From an uncultured Clostridia bacterium (GTDB taxonomy: Bacteria; Bacillota; Clostridia; TANB77; CAG-508), in NCBI GenBank assembly GCA_947624735.1, contig CANQLM010000004.1:1-34598 (forward strand): DNA of 34,598 nt, in the 5' to 3' direction. The notes below the pieces were generated by a model. The model was not told where the DNA came from. It searched no databases and saw only the letters and a list, made by a program, of their open reading frames with translations. Position 1 is the stretch's first letter. Each line of letters starts with the position of its first letter. The translations under genes were made by a program, and so were the position numbers. Below are positions 14,726 to 23,674 of this stretch, piece after piece.

Positions 14726-15787
14726 TTATTGATTTAAATTATTAATATCGATTTCGTTTAAGTTAATATTTGGATCTAATTCATGAATTTTATCTAAAAT
14801 GTCTTGATTATTTCCTTTTATTTTTATAGGTTTTTCTACATTTTCATCATTACTTATACTTATTATAAGGTGCATTTCATTTTCATCACTAAAGTAAAGT
14901 TTTACTTCGAAGCTAGTATAATCCTCTTCGTTTCTCAAACTTTCATAATTAATACTATAGTTTTTAAAAGCAGTATTTCCGTAAGTCCATTTCATATTAT
15001 TTATTTGATATGCAACTGATATAAAATCATCCTGAGTGGTTATTCCTAGCTCCTGCATTAGTTCATTATTTATGGTAAAATATTCTCTTTTTTCATTTTC
15101 ACTCTTTAAACTAGTTGCAGTTTTTAAATTACTTATATTTTTAACAAAAGTACTAATTTTATCAAGTACTTCTATCTTTTTTATATTTCCAGTATAAGTA
15201 TCATATATTTTATCTAAATCTGATGCACTAGTAATTAACATATTGTCACTTGTCTGTGATAAATTAACTTTTACTTTTAAGGCTATATCATTATCAAATG
15301 TAAAAATCATATTAAAACATATTATTCCGTTTTGCAGTTGTGATATTGATGCTAATTCCATTCCATACTCATATAATACAACATCATTAGCATTAAATAT
15401 ATTTTGTAGTTGTTTTCCTATCATTATAAATTCTTCCTCAGAATTTATGTAATAGTTTTGCATAATAAAAGTATTGTTTTCTTGAAAATATGATTTTAAT
15501 TGTTCAGTATTTAAGTTATGTATTTCATTTTTCAAGCTTGAAATTGATTCAATAAATTTGTACATATTTTTTTGTAATTTCTCCATACTGATTTTAGGAG
15601 AATACTCATTATAAATTGAATCTAATCCCTTTATTTCTAATAATTTTTCTTCTTGTGCTGAATCTTCTAGATAAAAATTTTCAAGACCATTAGAAGAGAT
15701 ATTATTTGATCTAGTTTTATAATATATTACTTGTCCTATTGCTAAAAATATAAGTAGTACAATCATTACTATTAAAAACTTTTTCAT
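14726..15787 (-). CDS. Membrane-anchored protein with an internal duplication
   Basis: A 353-aa protein with an N-terminal membrane helix (about 3-21) and an exterior part made of two similar halves. One starts at about 60 (KLQKNMYKFIESISSLKNEI) and ends in LKVKVNLSQTSDNMLITSAS. The other starts at about 205 (VLDKISTFVKNISNLKTATS) and ends in MHLIISISNDENVEKPIKIKG. Each half has helices then four or so strands, including a matched (N/T)SEEEFIMIGKQLQN / TTQDDFISVAYQINN stretch. TcpC of Gram-positive conjugation systems also has two stacked NTF2-like domains, so this is another VirB8-type candidate. I do not recognise it by sequence. SD AGAGGAGAG before the ATG. Confidence 0.45.
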   Translation of the reverse strand: MKKFLIVMIVLLIFLAIGQVIYYKTRSNNISSNGLENFYLEDSAQEEKLLEIKGLDSIYNEYSPKISMEKLQKNMYKFIESISSLKNEIHNLNTEQLKSYFQENNTFIMQNYYINSEEEFIMIGKQLQNIFNANDVVLYEYGMELASISQLQNGIICFNMIFTFDNDIALKVKVNLSQTSDNMLITSASDLDKIYDTYTGNIKKIEVLDKISTFVKNISNLKTATSLKSENEKREYFTINNELMQELGITTQDDFISVAYQINNMKWTYGNTAFKNYSINYESLRNEEDYTSFEVKLYFSDENEMHLIISISNDENVEKPIKIKGNNQDILDKIHELDPNINLNEIDINNLNQ

Positions 15788-15804
15788 TAATATCTCTCCT
15801 CTTT

Positions 15805-18465
15805 TTAATATGTCCTTGCTCTTCCTATGTCAATTCCTACATCATTTGAGCTGTTATTCATTTTTTTCTTCATACCTTCTTCATATTTGAAGTTATTCTC
15901 TTGTCTCATATATATTTCAATATCTTCTATTAAAGATTTATCTATGTCAACCATCACTACTTGTAAATCTTCTGTAGCATCTCCTATTTTGCTTCCTCTT
16001 AAAACATCTCCTGTTACTACTGTATTAGTATCTATTCCTTTTATTTTCATTGTCATTCCTACAAGAATATCTTTATTTATATTTTTATAATAATCTCCAT
16101 AAATATACTCTAATAATTTTACTGTATCATCACTCATTTGTGTAAATGCCAATTCAACAGTACCATCATCTAAAATAGATACTTTTGCATTTTCAGGTGC
16201 TATTATTTCTCTTCCTTTAACATTTTTTATTGTCATACCAAATTCATTTGCATCTTTTGTGATTTCAAATTTTTCATTTTTATCATCTGTTTTTATTAGC
16301 CAAAGCATCGCATTTTCTAAGTCAGTTGTTAGTTCTTCTTCAGTAAAGTATCCTAAATCTTTAACTAAATCTTTAAGATTTCTATATACAAAGTCTGCCT
16401 CTTCAGTATGCATATTCTCTAACATATTAAATGCTGCTAAAGCATTTGGTTTATTGTCTTCAAATGAGACTTCTTCTTTTTCTACTTCTGGCATTTCAGT
16501 ATTAAAGAAAAGTTTAACCAATTCTGGAATACTATGTCGAGTTGTTATCCATCCTCCACCATATAGAGTTTCATATCCTTTTGCATTCTCAATAGCATTT
16601 GCTGTTCTAATCGTTCCATCATATCTATAATATTTATCTTTAAAAATGTCTATTATTGCTTGATTTGGTCCATATGCTTCTGGTTCACAAACTTGATATA
16701 CAATACCTTCGTCTGCTGTAAGAGTTGCATTTAATTCTACTTCTATATTATCTTTTACTAATGCACTTGAATCATCTGCAGGTGCATATTTAATTTTCTT
16801 TGTAGCAGATTTAGCTTTTTTATAAACTCCTTTAGAAAAATCTATATCTTCATAAAACCAGTGATTTGTAACACTTTCAATATATGGCCATTTTACACCA
16901 TCTATTCCTGCACCCATTCCTCGTGCAGTTATTTCGGCTAATTCAAACAAATCATCATATGATATTCCATCTAAACCTGGTACCTGTCCAGAGCCTCTCG
17001 TTATATAAACATAGTATTTATCATCTTTATTAGTCCAAAAGGTTACTTTGCTAAATAAACCACCAACACTATGTAGAAAACTTCTTATTATAGAATTAGA
17101 ATCTTCTATTGCGTTTCTTATATTAATTCCCCAAAGATTTGCTTGTACTAATGGATTTTTGGCCTGTTCCATTATGTTTAAAAATAATTTGCTTCTTTTT
17201 TCTGGGTCATTTCCTACATTCTTTTTTATTTCGTCATAAAAGTTTATGCTTCCCTGATGAGTAATTTCAGTTGTCGTTGAACCAGTTGTATTAGTTGAAT
17301 TTCCACTCTGTGTACTATTTTGAACTGTTTCTTTATATTCATAATCTAACTTTTCAGCACTTAAGCCATAGTCAATAAATGCATCAATTATTTGCTGACT
17401 ACTTATATTACTACCATTTGGACTTTTGGCGGATGTATCATAGGTAACATTAATATCTTGTAAGACTATATTTACTTTTGTGTTAATACTTTTATCAGTT
17501 GCAACTCTATATGCTAAATCTGGCATCATAGTTGATAAATGTAATGCTAGCATTAATTCTAAAGGTCTACCATATTTAGATGTCCATGTAGATAAATCGT
17601 AACTAAATACACTACCCCATTGTATTTTTCCACTATTAGTATTAAAAAAATCTAAGATTGGGCTATATATTGCATTTGTATAAACTATCATTTTTTCGTT
17701 ATCTCTATCTATTTTTACATAATCAACTGGCTTAAATTGTCCAAATACATTGCCTAGAGCACTATTGGTATTAAGTATATTAATCATACCTGTTGAGATA
17801 TCTTCAGAGGTTTCATATTCACTTTGTCCTAAAGTTACAAATCTTTTTATGCCAGAAGCTACTTGCATTAATCCACCATATATACTTACTTCTGCTAAAG
17901 CATAAGTATTTTCACTTGTAGCTAAGTAGGCTTTTAAATAGTTTTTATTATCTGCAGATGTATCTATTTTTTTCAATGTTCTTGAAGTTAAAGATTCATT
18001 TTCTTCTTTTTCTTCATATTCTGGTATTCCAAATCCATAACTTTCAATATCATATCCCATATCTTGTAAATATTGTCCTAACCCAACTATATCATCTTCA
18101 GTAATACCTGCTGTAGTCTGGTCTCCTGTAAACCATCCTGTCCAATTTGCCCAAATACCCATTGCTACTTTTTTTACTTTTTCTAGTACCATACCTGGCA
18201 TAGTTAAGAAAAATGCAAGATTACCAATTAGAACAATTATTACTAATATTACTGATATTGCAATAATTATTGGAATTATATTTGCTGCAATAAAAGCTAC
18301 TACATGTGGTTTCTTTAAAACTTTTTTTACAGCTGTCCCTGCAGTCTTTCCAGCTTTATTTACTATATTTTTCGCAGTACCCTCTTTATCTATCTTATCA
18401 GAAGCTGAACCAGGGCCTAATTCTTCATTATTATCTGTATTATCTTGATTTTCTATGGAGCTCAC
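15805..18465 (-). CDS. Very large single-pass membrane protein of unknown family
   Basis: About 885 aa. A polar N-terminus (about 1-50) is followed by one long hydrophobic segment (about 54-85, VVAFIAANIIPIIIAISVIL...). About 800 mostly hydrophilic residues then probably lie outside, including NWTGWFTG, WGSVFSYDLSTWTSKYGRPL, KWPYIESVTNHWFYEDIDF and WITTRHSIPELVKLFF. I recognise no domain or catalytic motif. It is the largest gene of the operon, next to a VirB6-like gene, and could be a core-complex, tip or adhesin part. The start is odd. An in-frame TAG lies two codons before the GTG at 18465, and that GTG touches the AGGAGG SD, leaving no spacing. An ATA codon at 18454-18456 sits 8 nt after AGGAGG. 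No other NTG codon follows for dozens of codons. Confidence 0.55.
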   Translation of the reverse strand: MSSIENQDNTDNNEELGPGSASDKIDKEGTAKNIVNKAGKTAGTAVKKVLKKPHVVAFIAANIIPIIIAISVILVIIVLIGNLAFFLTMPGMVLEKVKKVAMGIWANWTGWFTGDQTTAGITEDDIVGLGQYLQDMGYDIESYGFGIPEYEEKEENESLTSRTLKKIDTSADNKNYLKAYLATSENTYALAEVSIYGGLMQVASGIKRFVTLGQSEYETSEDISTGMINILNTNSALGNVFGQFKPVDYVKIDRDNEKMIVYTNAIYSPILDFFNTNSGKIQWGSVFSYDLSTWTSKYGRPLELMLALHLSTMMPDLAYRVATDKSINTKVNIVLQDINVTYDTSAKSPNGSNISSQQIIDAFIDYGLSAEKLDYEYKETVQNSTQSGNSTNTTGSTTTEITHQGSINFYDEIKKNVGNDPEKRSKLFLNIMEQAKNPLVQANLWGINIRNAIEDSNSIIRSFLHSVGGLFSKVTFWTNKDDKYYVYITRGSGQVPGLDGISYDDLFELAEITARGMGAGIDGVKWPYIESVTNHWFYEDIDFSKGVYKKAKSATKKIKYAPADDSSALVKDNIEVELNATLTADEGIVYQVCEPEAYGPNQAIIDIFKDKYYRYDGTIRTANAIENAKGYETLYGGGWITTRHSIPELVKLFFNTEMPEVEKEEVSFEDNKPNALAAFNMLENMHTEEADFVYRNLKDLVKDLGYFTEEELTTDLENAMLWLIKTDDKNEKFEITKDANEFGMTIKNVKGREIIAPENAKVSILDDGTVELAFTQMSDDTVKLLEYIYGDYYKNINKDILVGMTMKIKGIDTNTVVTGDVLRGSKIGDATEDLQVVMVDIDKSLIEDIEIYMRQENNFKYEEGMKKKMNNSSNDVGIDIGRARTY

Positions 18466-18495
18466 CTCCTATTTTGAATATCTACTTCAACTTTT

Positions 18496-20460
18496 TTATA
18501 TGTTTTCTTCATCTTGTGTTCTTCTTTGTGACGCTCTTCTCTGATTTTCTTGAAAATTTTCAAATTTTTGTTTTATTGAACCCACAAATCTATCTCCTGC
18601 ACTAAGTTCAGAAATAAATCCATTGTTAATATCTTTAACTGTTTGTTTTGCTTGTTTTATTATTTTCTTTTCATCTAATCCTTGTCTTGCATATTGTATT
18701 TGAAGTCGTTGCATAGCATCTCTTAATTGTATTTCTTCATCTGTTTGTGCTATCTTTGTTCCATCTGCAAATTCTAATGCATTATTAGTTAAATCATCTA
18801 AAGTCATATTTTGATTTCCTGCATTTTTATATCTATTAACTGCTTGAGCCATTTCTCTCTGTCTTAATTTTAAATCTCTTTTTTGTGCATATTGCGCTCC
18901 CAAACCATATCCTGCTACTCCACTAGTGAACATTGCTGTTGGATTTCCAGTAGCTAGTCCCAATGTTCCAGCTACTGCTGCACCAAATAATCTTGGTGAT
19001 ACCTCACTAACTCCATTTAGTACTCTTCCTATAAATTGATTTTTCTTTGGTCTATTATTTGCACTTTGATTATTGTTTTGTGCTGTTGGTGGTATTGGTG
19101 TCGTTTGTATTGGTTGTTGTTGTGTTGTTTCTGTTGGTGGTATTGTTACTGTTGCTGTATTAGATTGTGTCGGTGGTAATGAGTTTGATTGATTTTGACT
19201 ATTTTGAGAATTTCCATTTGCAAAATTTTTAATTGCTCCTCCTCCTGCTCCAGCTTTCTTTGCCCCATTTGTTACAGTACTTACCAATGTACCAACTACT
19301 GCAGCTTGTGCTACTGTATCAGCCATACTTTGAGTTTCAAAATGGAAAATATGTTTAACAATTTTTTCAGCAGTATATATAAATATTAATAATGCTATAG
19401 CTATTACTGCTTTTGTTAATCCAACTCCACCAGTCCAACCCGTGTTTTCTGTCATCAATTTTATTGCAGTTGTTCCTAAAATTAAGTATGACACACAATG
19501 AAATGGTTGTATAAGAATATTATATATAAATTCCTTTAACCATACATTTAATGCTTGAGATCTTCCATCTCCCATTTTATCTATTGAATAAGTAATTGTA
19601 ACTAATGGTGATATTACAATTAAAAATGCAATAGTAATCATACGTCTTATGTATGATAATAAAAATACAAAAGTTATACCTTGCAAAAGTAAATAAATTA
19701 TTGCACTTCCAAAGCCTGTGGTAAACGAAGGATTAAACAAGGCTTGTTGTAGAAAAACGTTACTTTGGTCACTATAGTTACTATATTGTCCATTTGAATT
19801 ATCTGTTAAACCTTTAGATAAAACATTTATAAAAGCATTATTTATGCCTATTGTAAATATCATAATATATTGTAAAACAAAAACTAAAGCCAAACTTGTA
19901 AGCCAGTCAATTAACATTGTTTTATATTTTGCTTTATCTTCTGCAATCGTACTTAATGCCATCCTTATTCCTACATAAACTGCAATAATGGCTAAAACTA
20001 TAATTGCTATATTCCTAATAGATGTAAACCAAATTGCTACATTTTCTCTTATCATATATGATGTAGATTTTGTACTTCCTGAGAAATCAAAGAAATTTAC
20101 ATCCAATAATTGTACTCTATTAAACAATATATCTTCTAATGTTAAACCTCCACTTTTGACAGTTCCCATTAAACTACCGTCTTGTGCAAAGAATCCCATT
20201 ATTATGCCTAAAACTCCACCCAATATCGTAATTAACCATCTAGGGACTATAAGTAATACTCCTGCAATTCCATCTATTGCTCCTCCGATCAAATCTTCAA
20301 GTGCATTTCCACTTTCTGTATCGGAATTTTCTGTACTTTCTACAGTATCGTCAGTTGATATTGTTGCAGAAGCAAAACTTGAATTTGTTAAACATGAAAA
20401 GACCTGTATTATCAATATTATTAGTATTAATACAATTAATAATTTTTTTGTTTTTTTCAT
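18496..20460 (-). CDS. VirB6/TrbL-like polytopic membrane protein, paralog 1
   Basis: A 654-aa candidate inner channel protein of a T4SS. It has a signal-like N-terminus (1-30), an amphipathic/hydrophobic stretch (55-93), then the core shared with two other genes of this locus. The core comprises LTLEDILFNRVQLLDVNFF (107-124), AIWFTSIRNIAIIVLAIIAV (142-161), GIRMALSTIAEDKAKYKTML (164-183) and further helices. It continues with ISPLVTITYSIDKMGDGR (283-300) plus SQALNVWLKEF, and helices to about 370. A low-complexity Pro/Thr/Gln linker (about 415-470) leads to a C-terminal domain that is Gly/Ala-rich and then highly charged, and may lie in the cytoplasm. SD TAGGAGAG before the ATG. Confidence 0.72.
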   Translation of the reverse strand: MKKTKKLLIVLILIILIIQVFSCLTNSSFASATISTDDTVESTENSDTESGNALEDLIGGAIDGIAGVLLIVPRWLITILGGVLGIIMGFFAQDGSLMGTVKSGGLTLEDILFNRVQLLDVNFFDFSGSTKSTSYMIRENVAIWFTSIRNIAIIVLAIIAVYVGIRMALSTIAEDKAKYKTMLIDWLTSLALVFVLQYIMIFTIGINNAFINVLSKGLTDNSNGQYSNYSDQSNVFLQQALFNPSFTTGFGSAIIYLLLQGITFVFLLSYIRRMITIAFLIVISPLVTITYSIDKMGDGRSQALNVWLKEFIYNILIQPFHCVSYLILGTTAIKLMTENTGWTGGVGLTKAVIAIALLIFIYTAEKIVKHIFHFETQSMADTVAQAAVVGTLVSTVTNGAKKAGAGGGAIKNFANGNSQNSQNQSNSLPPTQSNTATVTIPPTETTQQQPIQTTPIPPTAQNNNQSANNRPKKNQFIGRVLNGVSEVSPRLFGAAVAGTLGLATGNPTAMFTSGVAGYGLGAQYAQKRDLKLRQREMAQAVNRYKNAGNQNMTLDDLTNNALEFADGTKIAQTDEEIQLRDAMQRLQIQYARQGLDEKKIIKQAKQTVKDINNGFISELSAGDRFVGSIKQKFENFQENQRRASQRRTQDEENI

Positions 20461-20477
20461 ATACTTCTCTCCTAATT

Positions 20478-22658
20478 TTACAAATTGTCTATGAATCTAT
20501 TTATATCAATCATTTCATTATCATCTTCTTCTGTTGCTTGATATGCAGCTTCCATTACTGCTTTTTCATTGTCTTTTAATTTATTTATTTGTATTCCTAG
20601 ATTAGTAAATTTATTTTTTATGCAACTTTTTGTGATTGTTTCACTTATAAGAGTAGACATTTTATCTACATCAATATCTGTAAATTTACTATTGCCATTT
20701 CTTCCTTCTATTTTATCATTTATAAATATATTCATCCTTTGCTGTTCTTTATCGGTCATTACATCTTTTACCCCTGTTTTAGTGGTTACATCTAAAATCA
20801 TATCTTTTCTTTCATCTTCGCTCATATCTTTTACATCTTTAATATTATTTTGTAGCATATATCTTTGCATATGTTTTCTTATGTTAGAACTTTCTGTTCG
20901 TAATTTATTAACATCTTTCATAGCTTGTTTTGCTTGTTTTATCTCTTCTTCATTCTTTAATCCTTTAACTTCTGTTTCTATATTAGTAATAATTGTATGG
21001 CTATTATTGACAGCGTTTACTAATGTTCCTATTTCTTTATCAGTTTTTTCTCTCTTTTCTTTTGCTTCTAATCTATTACCATAAGCTCCTAAAGTTACAA
21101 CATTTGCAGTTTTTTGTCCTATAGTCCATTTTCTTAATTTTTCTTGTTTTCCATTGTTTTGAACCTTTTTAACTCCAGATGCTATAACTCCAATTCCTGC
21201 TGTAGGACTTAAAACCATAACTGGTACTCCTATTACAACACTTCCTATTCCTTGTATTTCGCTTAAAATAAATTTGTAATTACTTTTAAATGTTGCTTTT
21301 CTTTGTGCCTTTTTTAATCTTAATGTCTGCCTTGCAATTCTTCCAGTCATACCCTTTCTTCTTGATGCAATTCTTAATATTAATGTTTGTCTTAATGGAT
21401 TAATTATATTTTTAGCTATTTTATTACTATTAGATAAATTTTCTGATTTTGCTAATATATCTCTATCTAATTTATCTAAATTTTCTTTTATTGTATCATC
21501 AATTTTTTCTTTATAATCATTTCCTGTAACTTTGCCTAATGTTTCTATTCCTGAAGATGCTACATTTCCTATTGCTTTAATACCTCCTTTGGTAACTCCT
21601 ATAGCAGTTTTATATGCACCATACGCATAGAATACACCAGCAAGTTGTTCCTCTTTCTTAAATGGTCTATGTAATTCATCTAGATTATCTGTAAATTTAA
21701 ATAATCTTAATACTATTTTATCTGCTGATAACATAAAGTTTAAAAATACTAATGCTACTATAAATGATGTCAAATTATTTAAAGATAATTGTAATGCTAC
21801 TCCAACAATACAAGTATAAAGCAAAGCATGTGCTGATTGTATAATTACATTAGTTGTAAATTGATATAACCAACTTGAAAATACATTACTTCTTTTACCA
21901 CTAGCACTATCATATGCATATTTTCCAGCTGTAAATGGAGCCATAATAATTAGTATTATTATGGTAAAATAACGCTTAACATACATCCAGGCAAACTTTA
22001 CAAACATAAAGATAAGTGTTATGTACATAAACATTCCTGGGATTCCAACTGTAAATCTTATATCATGTGCTCTTGTCCTTATAGTTTCATATAGTTCATT
22101 TTCATTAGATGCTCCTTTACTAAAAAATGTAACAAGCATATCATTTATATTAAATATTAATGCAATTATAAAATGTATAGTAAAGAGAATTATAATACTT
22201 TTTAGCCAACCCATTAAAAAGAGTTTATAGTTTGCTTTAGTTGATGCTACTGTTGCAATTGACATTCTAAGACCTGAATATACTAGCAAAATCATTAAAA
22301 TTACAGCTATTACATTTCTCATAGAAACATACCATGTTGCAACAATATTTCTTATTACATATGTAACCGAACCTTCAACTACTGGTTGTCCACCTGCATT
22401 ATTTGAGAAAATATTTACATCTAATATTGGAACTCTATTATATACAATATCTTCAATTGTATATCTCTTTTTTTCTTCTTCATTTTGTCCTACTGTTTGT
22501 CCAATTTCTACTTGACTATTTGCTTGTTCTGTATTAGTTTGAGCATTGCTTGCAAGTTCTGGACTTGTAGATACAGCAAGGATATCTTTTGAGAAAATAG
22601 CTATGAAAGATACACTTAATATAGCTATTAAAATTATTTTAGTAAATGTAACTTTCAC
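20478..22658 (-). CDS. VirB6/TrbL-like polytopic membrane protein, paralog 2
   Basis: A 726-aa protein starting at a GTG with SD GGGAGG. It has a signal-like N-terminus (1-29), then the shared core: YTIEDIVYNRVPILDVNIF (66-84), TWYVSMRNVIAVILMILLVY (around 108-127), GLRMSIATVASTKANYKLFL, and MAPFTAGKYAYDSASGKR followed by SNVFSSWLYQF. The core ends at about 330. The remaining half (about 345-726) is unlike the other paralogs: very basic (RKGMTGRIARQTLRLKKAQR), with two short hydrophobic stretches, and then coiled-coil-like charged helices. That tail may form a cytoplasmic part that meets the VirB4 ATPase or substrates. The DGDGR element of the other two paralogs is altered to DSASGKR here. 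Confidence 0.7.
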   Translation of the reverse strand: MKVTFTKIILIAILSVSFIAIFSKDILAVSTSPELASNAQTNTEQANSQVEIGQTVGQNEEEKKRYTIEDIVYNRVPILDVNIFSNNAGGQPVVEGSVTYVIRNIVATWYVSMRNVIAVILMILLVYSGLRMSIATVASTKANYKLFLMGWLKSIIILFTIHFIIALIFNINDMLVTFFSKGASNENELYETIRTRAHDIRFTVGIPGMFMYITLIFMFVKFAWMYVKRYFTIIILIIMAPFTAGKYAYDSASGKRSNVFSSWLYQFTTNVIIQSAHALLYTCIVGVALQLSLNNLTSFIVALVFLNFMLSADKIVLRLFKFTDNLDELHRPFKKEEQLAGVFYAYGAYKTAIGVTKGGIKAIGNVASSGIETLGKVTGNDYKEKIDDTIKENLDKLDRDILAKSENLSNSNKIAKNIINPLRQTLILRIASRRKGMTGRIARQTLRLKKAQRKATFKSNYKFILSEIQGIGSVVIGVPVMVLSPTAGIGVIASGVKKVQNNGKQEKLRKWTIGQKTANVVTLGAYGNRLEAKEKREKTDKEIGTLVNAVNNSHTIITNIETEVKGLKNEEEIKQAKQAMKDVNKLRTESSNIRKHMQRYMLQNNIKDVKDMSEDERKDMILDVTTKTGVKDVMTDKEQQRMNIFINDKIEGRNGNSKFTDIDVDKMSTLISETITKSCIKNKFTNLGIQINKLKDNEKAVMEAAYQATEEDDNEMIDINRFIDNL

Positions 22659-22701
22659 AGTTATCCTCCCTTCCTAAATTATTTATTTTAGTGAATTTTA
22701 G

Positions 22702-23658
22702 TTATTTTCCTAAGCTTAAAAATATTAGTGCTGAATTTATGCAATCCTCTACTATTGATGTCCATCCAACTAAAGTTCCTTTTAAAGCTTGTGCTATAAT
22801 TCCTAAAATATAATCTATAAATTGTGAAAAGTTAGAGAAAAGCCATTGTACTAAATCCTTTTCTCCTTCGTAATTCATTACAGATGGATTACCTGAAAAT
22901 TCAAATTCTCCTAAACTATCCAAATCTACAGATGCTCCTATATCTCCTTGCGGTTTAAAATCAGCAAGAATTCCTGGGCCAAAGTTAGAACTAAAATCTT
23001 CGACAGGAGAAAAATTTATGTCTTCAAAACTATTTAAATGTACAACTATTGTAAAAGTATCTCCTGTATAATGTTCATACAAGCCACCACTAACAGGTGT
23101 TATAGATCTTACTGCTAAACCGCCATTGGTATAACCAGATGTTCTAGTCATATCTGCAATTGATTTTTGTCCATTTATTTCTCCTAAATAAATAGCAACA
23201 TGGCCTAAATGAGTGTTTGTTTGTGGGTATATAAGAATATCACCAATTTGTTCATTCCCTATGTTAGTTAATACAAAATGTGCTTCACCAATATATGGGT
23301 CATTTGGATAAGCAAAATATTGCCAGTCGCTATTTCCAAGATTTAATCCTAAATGGTGAAAAGCATAACTTACCCATCCAACGCAGTCAAACCAGTAATT
23401 ACCATCTGAATATATTCCATTTTTATATGTCCTTTCTCTCATTCTATATACACCTGTTTCAGGATAAAAACATTTAGATGAGTTACTATTTATAAATTTA
23501 AGTATTTCTGATACAAAAGCTTGTCTTAGTTCTGCTTCACTCATTCCCGATTGATATACTGATGATGCATTTACCTCTTTTGGCATCAATGAAAAAACTA
23601 TTAAACTAATAGTAAATATTAAGAATATTTTGTTTAAAGTAAATTTAAGTTTTTTCAT
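22702..23658 (-). CDS. Secreted NlpC/P60- or CHAP-type cell-wall hydrolase
   Basis: A 318-aa protein with a signal peptide (about 1-31). The cysteine-peptidase domain (about 40-230) has the nucleophile in WFDC92VGWVSYAFHHLG and the His in HLGH153VAIYLGE. This matches the NlpC/P60-CHAP papain-like fold that cuts peptidoglycan peptides or amide bonds. T4SSs carry such a VirB1-type hydrolase (for example CwlT or TcpG) to pass the wall. The C-terminal 50 residues form a hydrophobic/amphipathic stretch (LVQWLFSNFSQFIDYILGII...), possibly a membrane-docking end. I use the ATG at 23658 because AAGGA lies 9 nt before it and gives a clean signal peptide; the frame is open to 23709 but would overlap the previous gene. 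Confidence 0.75.
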   Translation of the reverse strand: MKKLKFTLNKIFLIFTISLIVFSLMPKEVNASSVYQSGMSEAELRQAFVSEILKFINSNSSKCFYPETGVYRMRERTYKNGIYSDGNYWFDCVGWVSYAFHHLGLNLGNSDWQYFAYPNDPYIGEAHFVLTNIGNEQIGDILIYPQTNTHLGHVAIYLGEINGQKSIADMTRTSGYTNGGLAVRSITPVSGGLYEHYTGDTFTIVVHLNSFEDINFSPVEDFSSNFGPGILADFKPQGDIGASVDLDSLGEFEFSGNPSVMNYEGEKDLVQWLFSNFSQFIDYILGIIAQALKGTLVGWTSIVEDCINSALIFLSLGK

Positions 23659-23674
23659 TTTGTTGTTCCTTATT

